The notes under the pieces: generated by a model
What the model was told of the DNA's origin: nothing
The model's database searches: none
What the model saw: only the letters and a program-made list of their open reading frames with translations
Shown here: one piece after another, positions 25,778 to 33,661 of the stretch
Position numbering within the stretch: position 1 is the first letter of the stretch
Layout: each line of letters begins with the position of its first letter
Assembly (NCBI RefSeq): GCF_023272795.1
Contig: NZ_CP096829.1
Coordinates: 4,092,001-4,156,000 of the forward strand
Direction: 5' to 3'
From: Flavobacterium humidisoli
GTDB lineage: Bacteria; Bacteroidota; Bacteroidia; Flavobacteriales; Flavobacteriaceae
Length of the DNA stretch: 64,000 nt
Program-made: the position numbers and the translations under genes

Positions 25778-26704
25778 ATGAAATTCCTAAAACTTATTCG
25801 TTATAAAAACCTTTTAATGCTTGCTTTTATGCAGCTGCTTTTTCGTTATGCCTTTTTAAAACAACAGCAAGTTCCTCTGGCATTAGCCGACTGGCAATAT
25901 GGATTGCTGGTTTTAAGCACTGTTCTATTAGCCGCTGCAGGTTATGTCATCAATAATATTTACGATGTAGGAACGGATAGTATCAACAAACCAAACAATG
26001 TTGTAGTTGGAAAAGGAATTACAGAAACTGCCGCTTATAACATTTATATAGGTTTAAACATTACTGGCGTTGCAATTGGTTTTATATTGTCGAATATTAT
26101 TATGAGGCCGACCTTTGCATCACTTTTTATTTTAATTGCTTCGCTTTTATATTTTTATGCGACGAGTTTAAAACAAATTATGATTTTAGGCAATTTCGTA
26201 GTAGCATTGCTCTTAGCGACAAGCGTATTAATTATTGGGGTTTTTGATCTTTTTCCTGCCACTACAAGCGAAAATCAAGCTCAAATGGCAAGTCTTTTTT
26301 CTATTCTGATAGACTATGCTCTATTTGCTTTTATGATTAATTTTATTCGTGAAATTGTAAAAGATATCGAAGATGTAAATGGCGATTACAATATGGGAAT
26401 GAATACTTTACCTGTTGCAATAGGAGTTAACAGAGCAGCGAAAATCGCTTTAGGCTTTGCCATTGTTGCGTTTATAATGTGTGGACTTTATTGCAATACT
26501 TATTTCATGCAAAACAAGCTTTACATTGCGGTTTTTTATGCTTTTGCTACTGTTTTAGCGCCTTTGCTTTATTTTATAATAAAAATATTCAGTGCAAAAT
26601 CTCAAAAAGATTTCCATCATTTAAGCAACATCTTAAAACTTATTTTATTCTTCGGAATCCTATCAATCTTGGTTATTGCCTTAAACATCAAATACAATGC
26701 TTAA
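25778..26704 (+). CDS. UbiA-family prenyltransferase (geranylgeranylglycerol-phosphate geranylgeranyltransferase-like)
   Basis: 308 residues and about eight to nine membrane helices. The first Asp-rich motif is NNIYDVGTDSINKP and the second is VKDIEDVNGDYNMGMNTLP, the two pyrophosphate-metal sites of the UbiA superfamily. Flavobacterial members of this type are usually annotated as geranylgeranylglycerol-phosphate geranylgeranyltransferase, but the real acceptor in bacteria of this group is not established. It is distinct from the menA product in the same window. Its last 8 bases overlap the maf gene. Confidence 0.85.
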   Translation: MKFLKLIRYKNLLMLAFMQLLFRYAFLKQQQVPLALADWQYGLLVLSTVLLAAAGYVINNIYDVGTDSINKPNNVVVGKGITETAAYNIYIGLNITGVAIGFILSNIIMRPTFASLFILIASLLYFYATSLKQIMILGNFVVALLLATSVLIIGVFDLFPATTSENQAQMASLFSILIDYALFAFMINFIREIVKDIEDVNGDYNMGMNTLPVAIGVNRAAKIALGFAIVAFIMCGLYCNTYFMQNKLYIAVFYAFATVLAPLLYFIIKIFSAKSQKDFHHLSNILKLILFFGILSILVIALNIKYNA

Positions 26705-27281
26705 AGAAAAACTAAAAAAATATAAAATCATTTTAGCTTCGGGTTCTCCTCGCAGACAACAGTTTTTTAAGGATTTAGATCTTGATTTTGAAATTCGTTT
26801 AAAGGACGTCGAAGAAATTTATCCGCCAGAATTGAAAGCGGTAGAGATTACCGATTATCTAGCCGAATTGAAAGCCAACGCTTTTGAAGGAGAATTGAAA
26901 GAAAATGAAATCTTGGTTACAAGCGATACTATTGTTTGGCACCAGAATAATGCTTTAGGAAAGCCTAAAAGTGCTGAAGAAGCTTTTGCTATGATTAAAT
27001 CGATGTCTAATGCAACGCATGAAGTAATTACTTCAGTTTGTTTTAAAACGGCAGACTCCTCTACTCTTTTGCATGATATTACAAAAGTAACCTTCAACGA
27101 TTTGTCTGACGAAGCTATTTTATATTATATAGAAAACTACAAACCTTACGATAAAGCTGGTGCTTATGGCATCCAGGAATGGTTTGGTTTTATGGCAGTT
27201 GCAAAAGTAGAAGGCTCTTATACCAACGTAATGGGGCTTCCGACAGCCAAAGTTTACGAATTTTTGACTACATTAGTGTAA
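26697..27281 (+). CDS. maf: Maf-like nucleoside triphosphate pyrophosphatase
   Basis: 194 residues beginning LKEKLKKYKIILASGSPRR, with the Maf signature LASGSPRRQQ, the KA/ETD-type metal site seen here as LVTSDTIVW, and the late YDKAGAYGIQEWFG. Maf proteins hydrolyse non-canonical or canonical pyrimidine/dTTP nucleotides and can delay septum formation when overproduced. It is cytoplasmic. It overlaps the prenyltransferase gene by 8 bases and precedes the MscS gene by 10 bases, so it is a cluster member. Confidence 0.93.
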   Translation: MLKEKLKKYKIILASGSPRRQQFFKDLDLDFEIRLKDVEEIYPPELKAVEITDYLAELKANAFEGELKENEILVTSDTIVWHQNNALGKPKSAEEAFAMIKSMSNATHEVITSVCFKTADSSTLLHDITKVTFNDLSDEAILYYIENYKPYDKAGAYGIQEWFGFMAVAKVEGSYTNVMGLPTAKVYEFLTTLV

Positions 27282-27291
27282 AAAAATATTT

Positions 27292-27822
27292 ATGTTTTCT
27301 TTTAAAGAATATAGCCGAGAAATAATCGCAACAATCATTCTTATTGGGATTTTGATTGTATTGCGTATGGTAATTGCCAAATTAATAAGGCGTTTTGCCT
27401 ATACAAGCCAATTATTTGAACACCGCACCAATCTCGTTATCAAGTATATTAATATTTTAATGAATATACTTGTTGTAACCACTTTAATTATAATTTGGGG
27501 AGTTCAGACGGAAGATATTTTTATCACAATTTCTTCTATTGCAACTGTAATTGGTGTTGCCATGTTTGCCCAATGGTCTATTTTAAGCAATATTACTTCT
27601 GGAATGATTTTATTCTTCTCCTTTCCTTTTAGAATTGGAGATACGATTAAAATTCATGATAAGGATTTTCCAATTGAAGCTGAAATCGAAGACATTAATA
27701 CTTTTCATGTAAGCTTAAAAACAAAAGAAGGAGAAAAAATTATTTTCCCTAACAATTTGCTACTTCAAAAGGGAATTTCTATTATTCCTGCAAAATATGA
27801 GGAAAGGGAGTTTTTTGACTAA
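27292..27822 (+). CDS. short MscS-family mechanosensitive channel
   Basis: 176 residues: two or three membrane helices (about 10-27, 52-72, 78-95) and an MscS beta domain with GWSILSNITSG-like pore/linker sequence (AQWSILSNITSGMILFFSFPFRIGDTIKI) and FPNNLLLQKGI. The C-terminal alpha/beta domain of full MscS (about 280 residues) is missing, giving a minimal channel, as in other small family members. It is the last gene of the compact cluster starting with DUF2520. Confidence 0.85.
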   Translation: MFSFKEYSREIIATIILIGILIVLRMVIAKLIRRFAYTSQLFEHRTNLVIKYINILMNILVVTTLIIIWGVQTEDIFITISSIATVIGVAMFAQWSILSNITSGMILFFSFPFRIGDTIKIHDKDFPIEAEIEDINTFHVSLKTKEGEKIIFPNNLLLQKGISIIPAKYEEREFFD

Positions 27823-27925
27823 AAACATAATGGGAATTTTATAACGGGCGCCCAAAAAGCTAGAACGTAAAAAGGCAAATAAAGTGTAATATTTGTTTTA
27901 TAAATTCAGCTAAATAAAATAAAAA

Positions 27926-29026
27926 ATGACTCGGCCCATAACATTACCCTTTTATGCAAAACTTTCTTTTATTCTCGTTACTTTAATTTGTTTTGCATTC
28001 ATTTTTTGCATCGGAAAAGATATTCTTACGCCCATTTTAATGGCATTCTTATTTGCCGTTTTACTCCTTCCGATTTTTAATTTTCTAAAAACCAAACTTA
28101 AGTTTCCGAGACATCTGGCTGCTATAGTTTGTCTTGCTATTTTTATTTCCATTGTGGTCGGAATTTTAGTTTTTATCTCCTACCAAGTCACTTATATGGC
28201 AAATGATTTTGAAACTATAAAGAAAAATGCAAACTCCTTTATTGTCGAAATTCATAAATTCATTAGAGAAAATTTTCAGGTAAGTATTGGAGAACAGAAA
28301 AAATATCTGGATTCTGTTACAAAAGATTCGGTCAAAACGGGTCAGGCCAAGCTAGGTTCGTTTATAATTTCGATAAGTGATGTTCTTTTGGACAGTACCA
28401 TTATGATCATCTATACTTTTTTGTTTTTGATTTATAAAGAACATTTCAAATTGTTTTTTGCCAAATTAATCAAACAGGAAAATCATGGTATTTTGCAGGA
28501 TATTTTATCTCAGATCAAAGTTTCGATCAACAATTACATTGTCAGTTTGATTATTGAAATGATTGTTGTTTCGGTATTGACGAGTTTAGGTTTATGGATA
28601 ATTGGCGTGAAATACTTTGTCCTTCTCGGATTGATTACAGGAATTTTAAACTTAATTCCTTATATCGGAATTTTTATTGCTGGAATTATTACCGTTCTGG
28701 CATCGTTAACAGGATCTGGAGAAATTTCAGTAATCCTCGGAATCCTGATTGTAAACATTATTGTTCAGTTTATTGATAATAATCTTCTTGTGCCATTAAT
28801 TATTAATTCTAAAGTAGAAATAAACGCTTTTGTTTCTATTATGGGAATTATTGTTGGAGGTGCCGCTGCTGGAATTGCCGGAATGTTTTTAGCCATTCCT
28901 CTTTTGGCTATTTTGAAAATTATTTTTGATCGAATTGATTCGCTTTCTCCTTGGGGCTACCTTATGGGAAATCATGTTCCACGGAAATTTGCTTGGAGAA
29001 AAAGAAAAATTACAACAGACAATTAA
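27926..29026 (+). CDS. AI-2E family transporter (PerM/TqsA-like)
   Basis: 366 residues with about eight membrane helices and a long periplasmic or cytoplasmic linker between helices 3 and 4. FAVLLLPIFNFL near the N-terminus and the region LGLITGILNLIPYIG with VPLIINSKVEINAFVSIMGIIVGGAAAGIAGMFLAIP are hallmarks of the AI-2E transporter family. Members export AI-2 or act as Na+/H+ antiporters; the substrate cannot be told here. It starts about 100 bases after the MscS gene. Confidence 0.9.
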   Translation: MTRPITLPFYAKLSFILVTLICFAFIFCIGKDILTPILMAFLFAVLLLPIFNFLKTKLKFPRHLAAIVCLAIFISIVVGILVFISYQVTYMANDFETIKKNANSFIVEIHKFIRENFQVSIGEQKKYLDSVTKDSVKTGQAKLGSFIISISDVLLDSTIMIIYTFLFLIYKEHFKLFFAKLIKQENHGILQDILSQIKVSINNYIVSLIIEMIVVSVLTSLGLWIIGVKYFVLLGLITGILNLIPYIGIFIAGIITVLASLTGSGEISVILGILIVNIIVQFIDNNLLVPLIINSKVEINAFVSIMGIIVGGAAAGIAGMFLAIPLLAILKIIFDRIDSLSPWGYLMGNHVPRKFAWRKRKITTDN

Positions 29027-29104
29027 AAATAACGTTATGCTAGCATAGCATCTATTTATTCCTTAAATTCATAAAACTTAAAATTATTAGAAGAAAATTA
29101 CCGA

Positions 29105-30937
29105 ATGTCTTTAAACAAAAAAATACTGTTTTTTATTTTGCTGTGCTTTTGTTTACAGAGCGGGTATGCGCAGGTAAATGAAAATAAAAAAGAGCCGAAA
29201 AAAGAGAAAGACACTACGGAAATCTACACTAAGATTAGAAATTATTCTAAAAAAAATAAATTTACGCAGACCATGCATAAATTATTCTTTAGATCTAAAA
29301 AGTCGAAGAAAAAAGACGAATTGCTTGTTCCTATTGATTCCACAAATTATGACGGAAAAATTATTCGAAAAATAAATATTATTACTCTGGATCCTTTTGG
29401 GCATTCTGTTGCCGATACTACTCTAACTCCTAAAAATTGGGGAGAAAGAATGGGTAACAGACTGCACTTAAAAACAAAAAAAATAGCCATTTACAATTTG
29501 TTGCTTTTTAAGAGAAATACTCGTTACGACACTTATAAAGTGCTAGAGTCTGAACGTTTGATTCGTGCGCAGCGATATGTTACAGCAGTTAGAATTTCCA
29601 ATCAGACGGTTGGTCAAGCTTCAGATTCTGTAGATGTTACCATTCGTGTTTTAGATTCCTGGAGTACAATTCCGAGGTTTTCTATTTCGAGCAATCAAGT
29701 TTCGGTAGGTTTTAAAGAAAAAGATTTTTTTGGAAGTGGACAGCAGCTTGAATATCGTTTTACCAACCGTTTTGATGACGGTCAAAATGCCAATGAAGTA
29801 ACGTATACTGTTCCGAATATTAAGAATACGTATATTGGAACTGTTCTCCATTACAAAATGGATTTAGATAATAACTATATTAAAAGTATAGATATAGAAC
29901 GAGACTTCTACTCTCCCCTAACCAAATGGGCAGGTGGATTTTACATGGATGAAAGTTTTAGAAAAGATACCCTTCAGGCTCCAGATTCTACATTTGCTTA
30001 TCAGCCCAAAAAATACACATCGCAAGATGTTTGGGCGGGGCGTGCTTTTAAAGTATTTGAAGACAATAATAAAGCTATAACAAACCTTGTTACTACTGCT
30101 CGTTTTTTGAATGTCAATTACAGTGAGTCTCCATCTGAGCTTTATGATCCGAATCATTTTTATTCTTCTGAAAAGCTAATTCTGAGCGGAATTGGTCTCA
30201 ATACACGAAAATTTATAAAGGACAGCTATATTTTTAGAAACGGACAAACTGAAGACGTCCCTATAGGAAGAATATACGGTGTAACTTTTGGATATCAATA
30301 TAAAAATACCTTTTGGAGGCCTTATGTCGGTGCTCAATTCTCTTTTGGAAATTATTACCGTTTAGGATTTTTAAGTATGAATTTTGAAGCAGGAACTTTT
30401 TTTCATCAATCTAAAACCTATCAGACTTCCTTTCTGTTTGAATCCAATTATTTTACGAAATTATTTAGCATCGGAAATTGGAAAATTAGACAATTCGTGA
30501 ATCCGAAAGTTGTAATTGGAATAAATCGCGATGATATAATTGGAGATGAACTGAATATAAATGAACAAAACGGAATTCCAGGATTTAACAGTTATTTGTA
30601 CGGAACCAGCAAAGCTGTTTTATCATTGCAAACACAAACGTATTCTCCGCATTCTTTACTTGGATTTCGTTTAAACCCATTTTTCAATTATTCCATTGCG
30701 GTATTAGGGAGTCCTGAAATGGCAATGACAAAGAGTAAACCCTATTCCAAACTTACCGTAGGATTATTAATTAGTAATGACTACTTGGTTTTCAGTTCAT
30801 TCCAGCTTTCGTTATCTTATTATCCAAGTATTCCACAGCAAGGCGATAATGTTTTCAAAACAAATACTTTTGAAACTACCGATTACGGGCTTCAAAGTTT
30901 TGAACTTGCAAAGCCTAGAGTTGTCAATTACAAATAA
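29105..30937 (+). CDS. outer membrane beta-barrel protein with POTRA-like N-terminus (Omp85-related)
   Basis: 610 residues with a signal peptide (ILFFILLCFCLQSGYAQ). A lysine-rich linker (about 24-75) is followed by a POTRA-like segment (KIIRKINIITLDPFG... to DVTIRVLDSW, about 85-190). The rest alternates short amphipathic strands with aromatic ends, as in a 16-strand-type barrel. The architecture resembles Omp85-superfamily members (BamA/TamA-like), but I see only one POTRA-like unit and no clear surface-antigen motif. A role in outer membrane protein or lipid handling is inference. No partner gene is nearby. Confidence 0.65.
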   Translation: MSLNKKILFFILLCFCLQSGYAQVNENKKEPKKEKDTTEIYTKIRNYSKKNKFTQTMHKLFFRSKKSKKKDELLVPIDSTNYDGKIIRKINIITLDPFGHSVADTTLTPKNWGERMGNRLHLKTKKIAIYNLLLFKRNTRYDTYKVLESERLIRAQRYVTAVRISNQTVGQASDSVDVTIRVLDSWSTIPRFSISSNQVSVGFKEKDFFGSGQQLEYRFTNRFDDGQNANEVTYTVPNIKNTYIGTVLHYKMDLDNNYIKSIDIERDFYSPLTKWAGGFYMDESFRKDTLQAPDSTFAYQPKKYTSQDVWAGRAFKVFEDNNKAITNLVTTARFLNVNYSESPSELYDPNHFYSSEKLILSGIGLNTRKFIKDSYIFRNGQTEDVPIGRIYGVTFGYQYKNTFWRPYVGAQFSFGNYYRLGFLSMNFEAGTFFHQSKTYQTSFLFESNYFTKLFSIGNWKIRQFVNPKVVIGINRDDIIGDELNINEQNGIPGFNSYLYGTSKAVLSLQTQTYSPHSLLGFRLNPFFNYSIAVLGSPEMAMTKSKPYSKLTVGLLISNDYLVFSSFQLSLSYYPSIPQQGDNVFKTNTFETTDYGLQSFELAKPRVVNYK

Positions 30938-31125
30938 TTTTTTTGCTCTTTTTGAAGAATTCCAAAAGCAATGAAAATCTTTAAAAATCAACAAATTAAC
31001 CATTTTCAATCGTTTTTTCTACTCGTTGAAATGCATTTTTACTCGACAAAATACATCTTCTTTTATTTTTTGGCACAGTATATGAATATCCCTATTCAAG
31101 ATTAACATTATAAAATTAAAAAAAG

Positions 31126-31647
31126 ATGAAAACGATAAAATTAGCAATCGCCGGATTATTTCTAATGGTTGCAAACGCCACACAAGCCCAAGTATCGGTG
31201 AACGTAAATATTGGTGCTCCACCAGCTTGGGGACCAGTAGGATATACAGAAATGGAATATTACTATCTTCCAGATGTTGAGGCTTACTACGATGTTCGTG
31301 CTGCTCAATTTATCTATTTCGGAGGAGGAAAATGGGTAAGAGCAACATACTTGCCTAGACAATATAGAAACTATGATTTGTATGGAGGTTACAAAGTAGT
31401 TTTGACAGATTATCACGGTAGAACTCCTTATACTTATTTTGACCGTCATAGAGTGAAATATTACAAAGGATACCATGGAGCTCCACAAAGGCCATACAAA
31501 CCAAGACCTGTATATGGATACAGTGAGCGTCGCCACTACGATCGTAAAGATTACAAACATTACGACAAACACGATAAACATGATAAACACCATGACAGAC
31601 ATGATCATGATGATCACGATCGTGGACATGGACACGGTAGAAGATAA
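31126..31647 (+). CDS. secreted protein with His/Asp/Lys-rich tail
   Basis: 173 residues with a signal peptide (MKTIKLAIAGLFLMVANATQAQ). The middle part (25-130) is rich in Tyr, Trp and Gly (WGPVGYTEMEYYYLPDVEAYY), seen in a group of small flavobacterial secreted proteins. The last 38 residues are a run of His, Asp, Lys and Arg (KHYDKHDKHDKHHDR and DHDDHDRGHGHG), a likely metal-binding tail. No enzyme motif is present. It is followed by a strong terminator, so it is probably a single-gene unit. Confidence 0.75.
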   Translation: MKTIKLAIAGLFLMVANATQAQVSVNVNIGAPPAWGPVGYTEMEYYYLPDVEAYYDVRAAQFIYFGGGKWVRATYLPRQYRNYDLYGGYKVVLTDYHGRTPYTYFDRHRVKYYKGYHGAPQRPYKPRPVYGYSERRHYDRKDYKHYDKHDKHDKHHDRHDHDDHDRGHGHGRR

Positions 31648-31672
31648 ATGCTAAATTATTAGCAATCAATAC

Positions 31673-31702
31673 AAGAGAGTATCAAAAAAACGATACTCTC
31701 TT
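31673..31702 (+). terminator. terminator after the His-rich secreted protein
   Basis: Perfect 11-bp stem AAGAGAGTATC with an 8-base loop and a T run. Confidence 0.85.
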
Positions 31703-31814
31703 TTTTTATGATTTGTTTAATGGGATCTTTTGTTAAAATTTTGTATATTCAATATAATTAACTGTATTACAGTAAGTTTCAGTTAAAAAGCTGATCTGTA
31801 ATATATTTATAATA

Positions 31815-31822
31815 TATATTTG
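31815..31822 (+). promoter_or_regulatory. -7 promoter element for the LVIVD-repeat lipoprotein
   Basis: TATATTTG matches TAnnTTTG, 32 bases before the ATG at 31855; no clear -33 element. Confidence 0.4.
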
Positions 31823-31854
31823 CGCCGAATTTTAAAATCCAAAAAAAGAAATTT

Positions 31855-33480
31855 ATGAAAAAGAATGTTTATTTGCTTTCATTTTTAGCAATGTCACTGT
31901 TAATAGGTTGTGACGATAATAATGACAACAAAAACGATGGACAATCGTCAAATAACATTACCATTACCTCAGATCAATCTACATTAAACCAAAGACTTGA
32001 CTTAACTAATTCTGGGGTAATTTCGATCGAAAATGGTGCTTTGACAGGAAAATCTGCAGAGACTACCAACACTTCTTTTCCTCTCGTTCAAATTGCCGAG
32101 GTAAAACCGCCAGTTGATGCAAACGGAAGAACGTTACAAGCCAGTCACGTTACTGTAAACGGAAATTATGCATATGTTTCTTATATTATGAGAGGCGATG
32201 CTTATTCTGGAGCTATTGACGTAATTGATGTTTCAGATCCGTACAAGCCAAAATTGGTAACTTCTGCCCTAATTCCAAGTACTGATATTACATCTCTGAC
32301 TTTTTCAGGATCAAATTTAATTATTGGAGCTGCTAAAGATGTAGACAAAGACACTCAACTAGCAGGGAATCCAGCAATTGTGTTTAATATGGAGTTAAGT
32401 TCAGGGTTGCTTACAGATAAGTTGAAAACAAACTATTTAGAAAGTAGAGTTACAACAGACGTAGCTGCTAACGCTTCTAATTATTTTGCTGTAACGGGAG
32501 ACAACGGAAGTTTGTTTAAAGTAAATAGTTCGACAAAAGTAATTGCAGGAAAAGCCGCAATGGCCGATTTGCGTTCTATTGCTTTAACAAGTGATAAAGT
32601 TGTTACTTTAAGCGGAACTAAAGGAGTTAACATTTACAATCAATCGACTCTTGCCTTGCAAAAGAGCTTTACAACTTCTGTAGACGTTAGTGGAGCAAAA
32701 AGAACAATGGATATCGACGGAACAAAACTTTTCGTTTCTGAAGGTTCAAACGGTCTTGGCGTATACGACATAAACAGTGGATCAAAATTACAAACTATCG
32801 GAATCGCAACTTCAGGTGAAGACAATGTGACAAATGCCGTTTCTTTTAATGATGGCTATGCTTTTGTTGCTAACGGAGCATTAGGACTGAATGTGTATCA
32901 ATCTGCAACACAGCTTAATTTATTAGGTTCGGTTGGAATTGCAGGTTCTTCAAATTATGTAAAATCAAGTGGAGATTACATTTATGTAGCTAGCGGAACT
33001 GGTGGTTTGAAAATCATTAAAATGGAAAAACCAAATACTACTTTTGCGAGTTGTTTAACTTATGGTTTGTACAATCAAGGAAGAGATTTGATTTTAAATT
33101 CTAATGACATAAAATCATACCAAGGAGCAACAGCTATAAATTCGGCAATCATTAATTCTGGTGCTGTTTTAACACATTGTGGTTCTATTGCTGTTCTTAG
33201 CAACTTAACACTAAATAGCGGTGGTACTTTTAACATGAGAGGAAGTTTATCTCAAGGTAAATACCAGCAATCGACTCCAACAGAATTAATTATAAATAAC
33301 AATGCCACATTACAAGTTGAAGGATCTGTTGTAATTTGGGGAGATTTAAGATTGAACAGTGGCGCTAAAATCAATTTCATTGGCAATACTTCTTCTATCA
33401 CTATTTATGGAAAAGTTACAAAAGGTACTGGCGTAACTATTACAGGAAATTACGTTGATACAGAAAACAAATTGAAATAA
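31855..33480 (+). CDS. LVIVD-type beta-propeller lipoprotein
   Basis: 541 residues with a lipobox MSLLIGC (lipidated Cys19) followed by an acidic stretch DDNNDNKND. The central part contains propeller-like repeats such as GAIDVIDVSDPYKPKLVTSA and GNYAYVSYIM, NYIYVASGTGGLKIIKM, resembling LVIVD repeats. The C-terminal 140 residues hold repeated short strands (NLTLNSGGTFNM, NNATLQVEGSVVIWG, LNSGAKINFIG) that look like a beta-helix. It would sit on the outer membrane or surface. The function is not known. Confidence 0.75.
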   Translation: MKKNVYLLSFLAMSLLIGCDDNNDNKNDGQSSNNITITSDQSTLNQRLDLTNSGVISIENGALTGKSAETTNTSFPLVQIAEVKPPVDANGRTLQASHVTVNGNYAYVSYIMRGDAYSGAIDVIDVSDPYKPKLVTSALIPSTDITSLTFSGSNLIIGAAKDVDKDTQLAGNPAIVFNMELSSGLLTDKLKTNYLESRVTTDVAANASNYFAVTGDNGSLFKVNSSTKVIAGKAAMADLRSIALTSDKVVTLSGTKGVNIYNQSTLALQKSFTTSVDVSGAKRTMDIDGTKLFVSEGSNGLGVYDINSGSKLQTIGIATSGEDNVTNAVSFNDGYAFVANGALGLNVYQSATQLNLLGSVGIAGSSNYVKSSGDYIYVASGTGGLKIIKMEKPNTTFASCLTYGLYNQGRDLILNSNDIKSYQGATAINSAIINSGAVLTHCGSIAVLSNLTLNSGGTFNMRGSLSQGKYQQSTPTELIINNNATLQVEGSVVIWGDLRLNSGAKINFIGNTSSITIYGKVTKGTGVTITGNYVDTENKLK

Positions 33481-33512
33481 GCAGTAAACGGCATCAAATA
33501 TATATTTTTAAG

Positions 33513-33539
33513 AAGCTGTCAGATTAATTCTGACAGCTT
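33513..33539 (+). terminator. terminator after the LVIVD lipoprotein gene
   Basis: Perfect 11-bp stem AAGCTGTCAGA, 5-base loop, T run; 32 bases after the stop codon. Confidence 0.85.
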
Positions 33540-33620
33540 TTTTTATTGTATTTCTTAAAATGACGATCAAATAATTAATCATTAACATTTCGTTTAAATA
33601 CTGTTCCGTAAAATAATTAG

Positions 33621-33628
33621 TATTTTTG
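33621..33628 (+). promoter_or_regulatory. -7 promoter element that fixes the PIG-L start
   Basis: TATTTTTG matches TAnnTTTG. It overlaps the first possible start codon of the open frame (TTG at 33626), so the true start must lie downstream, at the ATG at 33662. Confidence 0.5.
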
Positions 33629-33661
33629 ATGCACTTTCAAAAAAAAACAATTAACCAGAAT

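Noticed and set aside
31162..31669. Long minus-strand frames opposite the His-rich secreted protein
   Set aside because: They are shadows produced by repetitive His/Asp/Lys codons; no start context or family signature, while the plus-strand gene has a signal peptide and terminator.
33626..33661. 12-residue N-terminal extension of the PIG-L protein
   Set aside because: Its TTG start lies in the -7 promoter element; the signal peptide starts at the next ATG.
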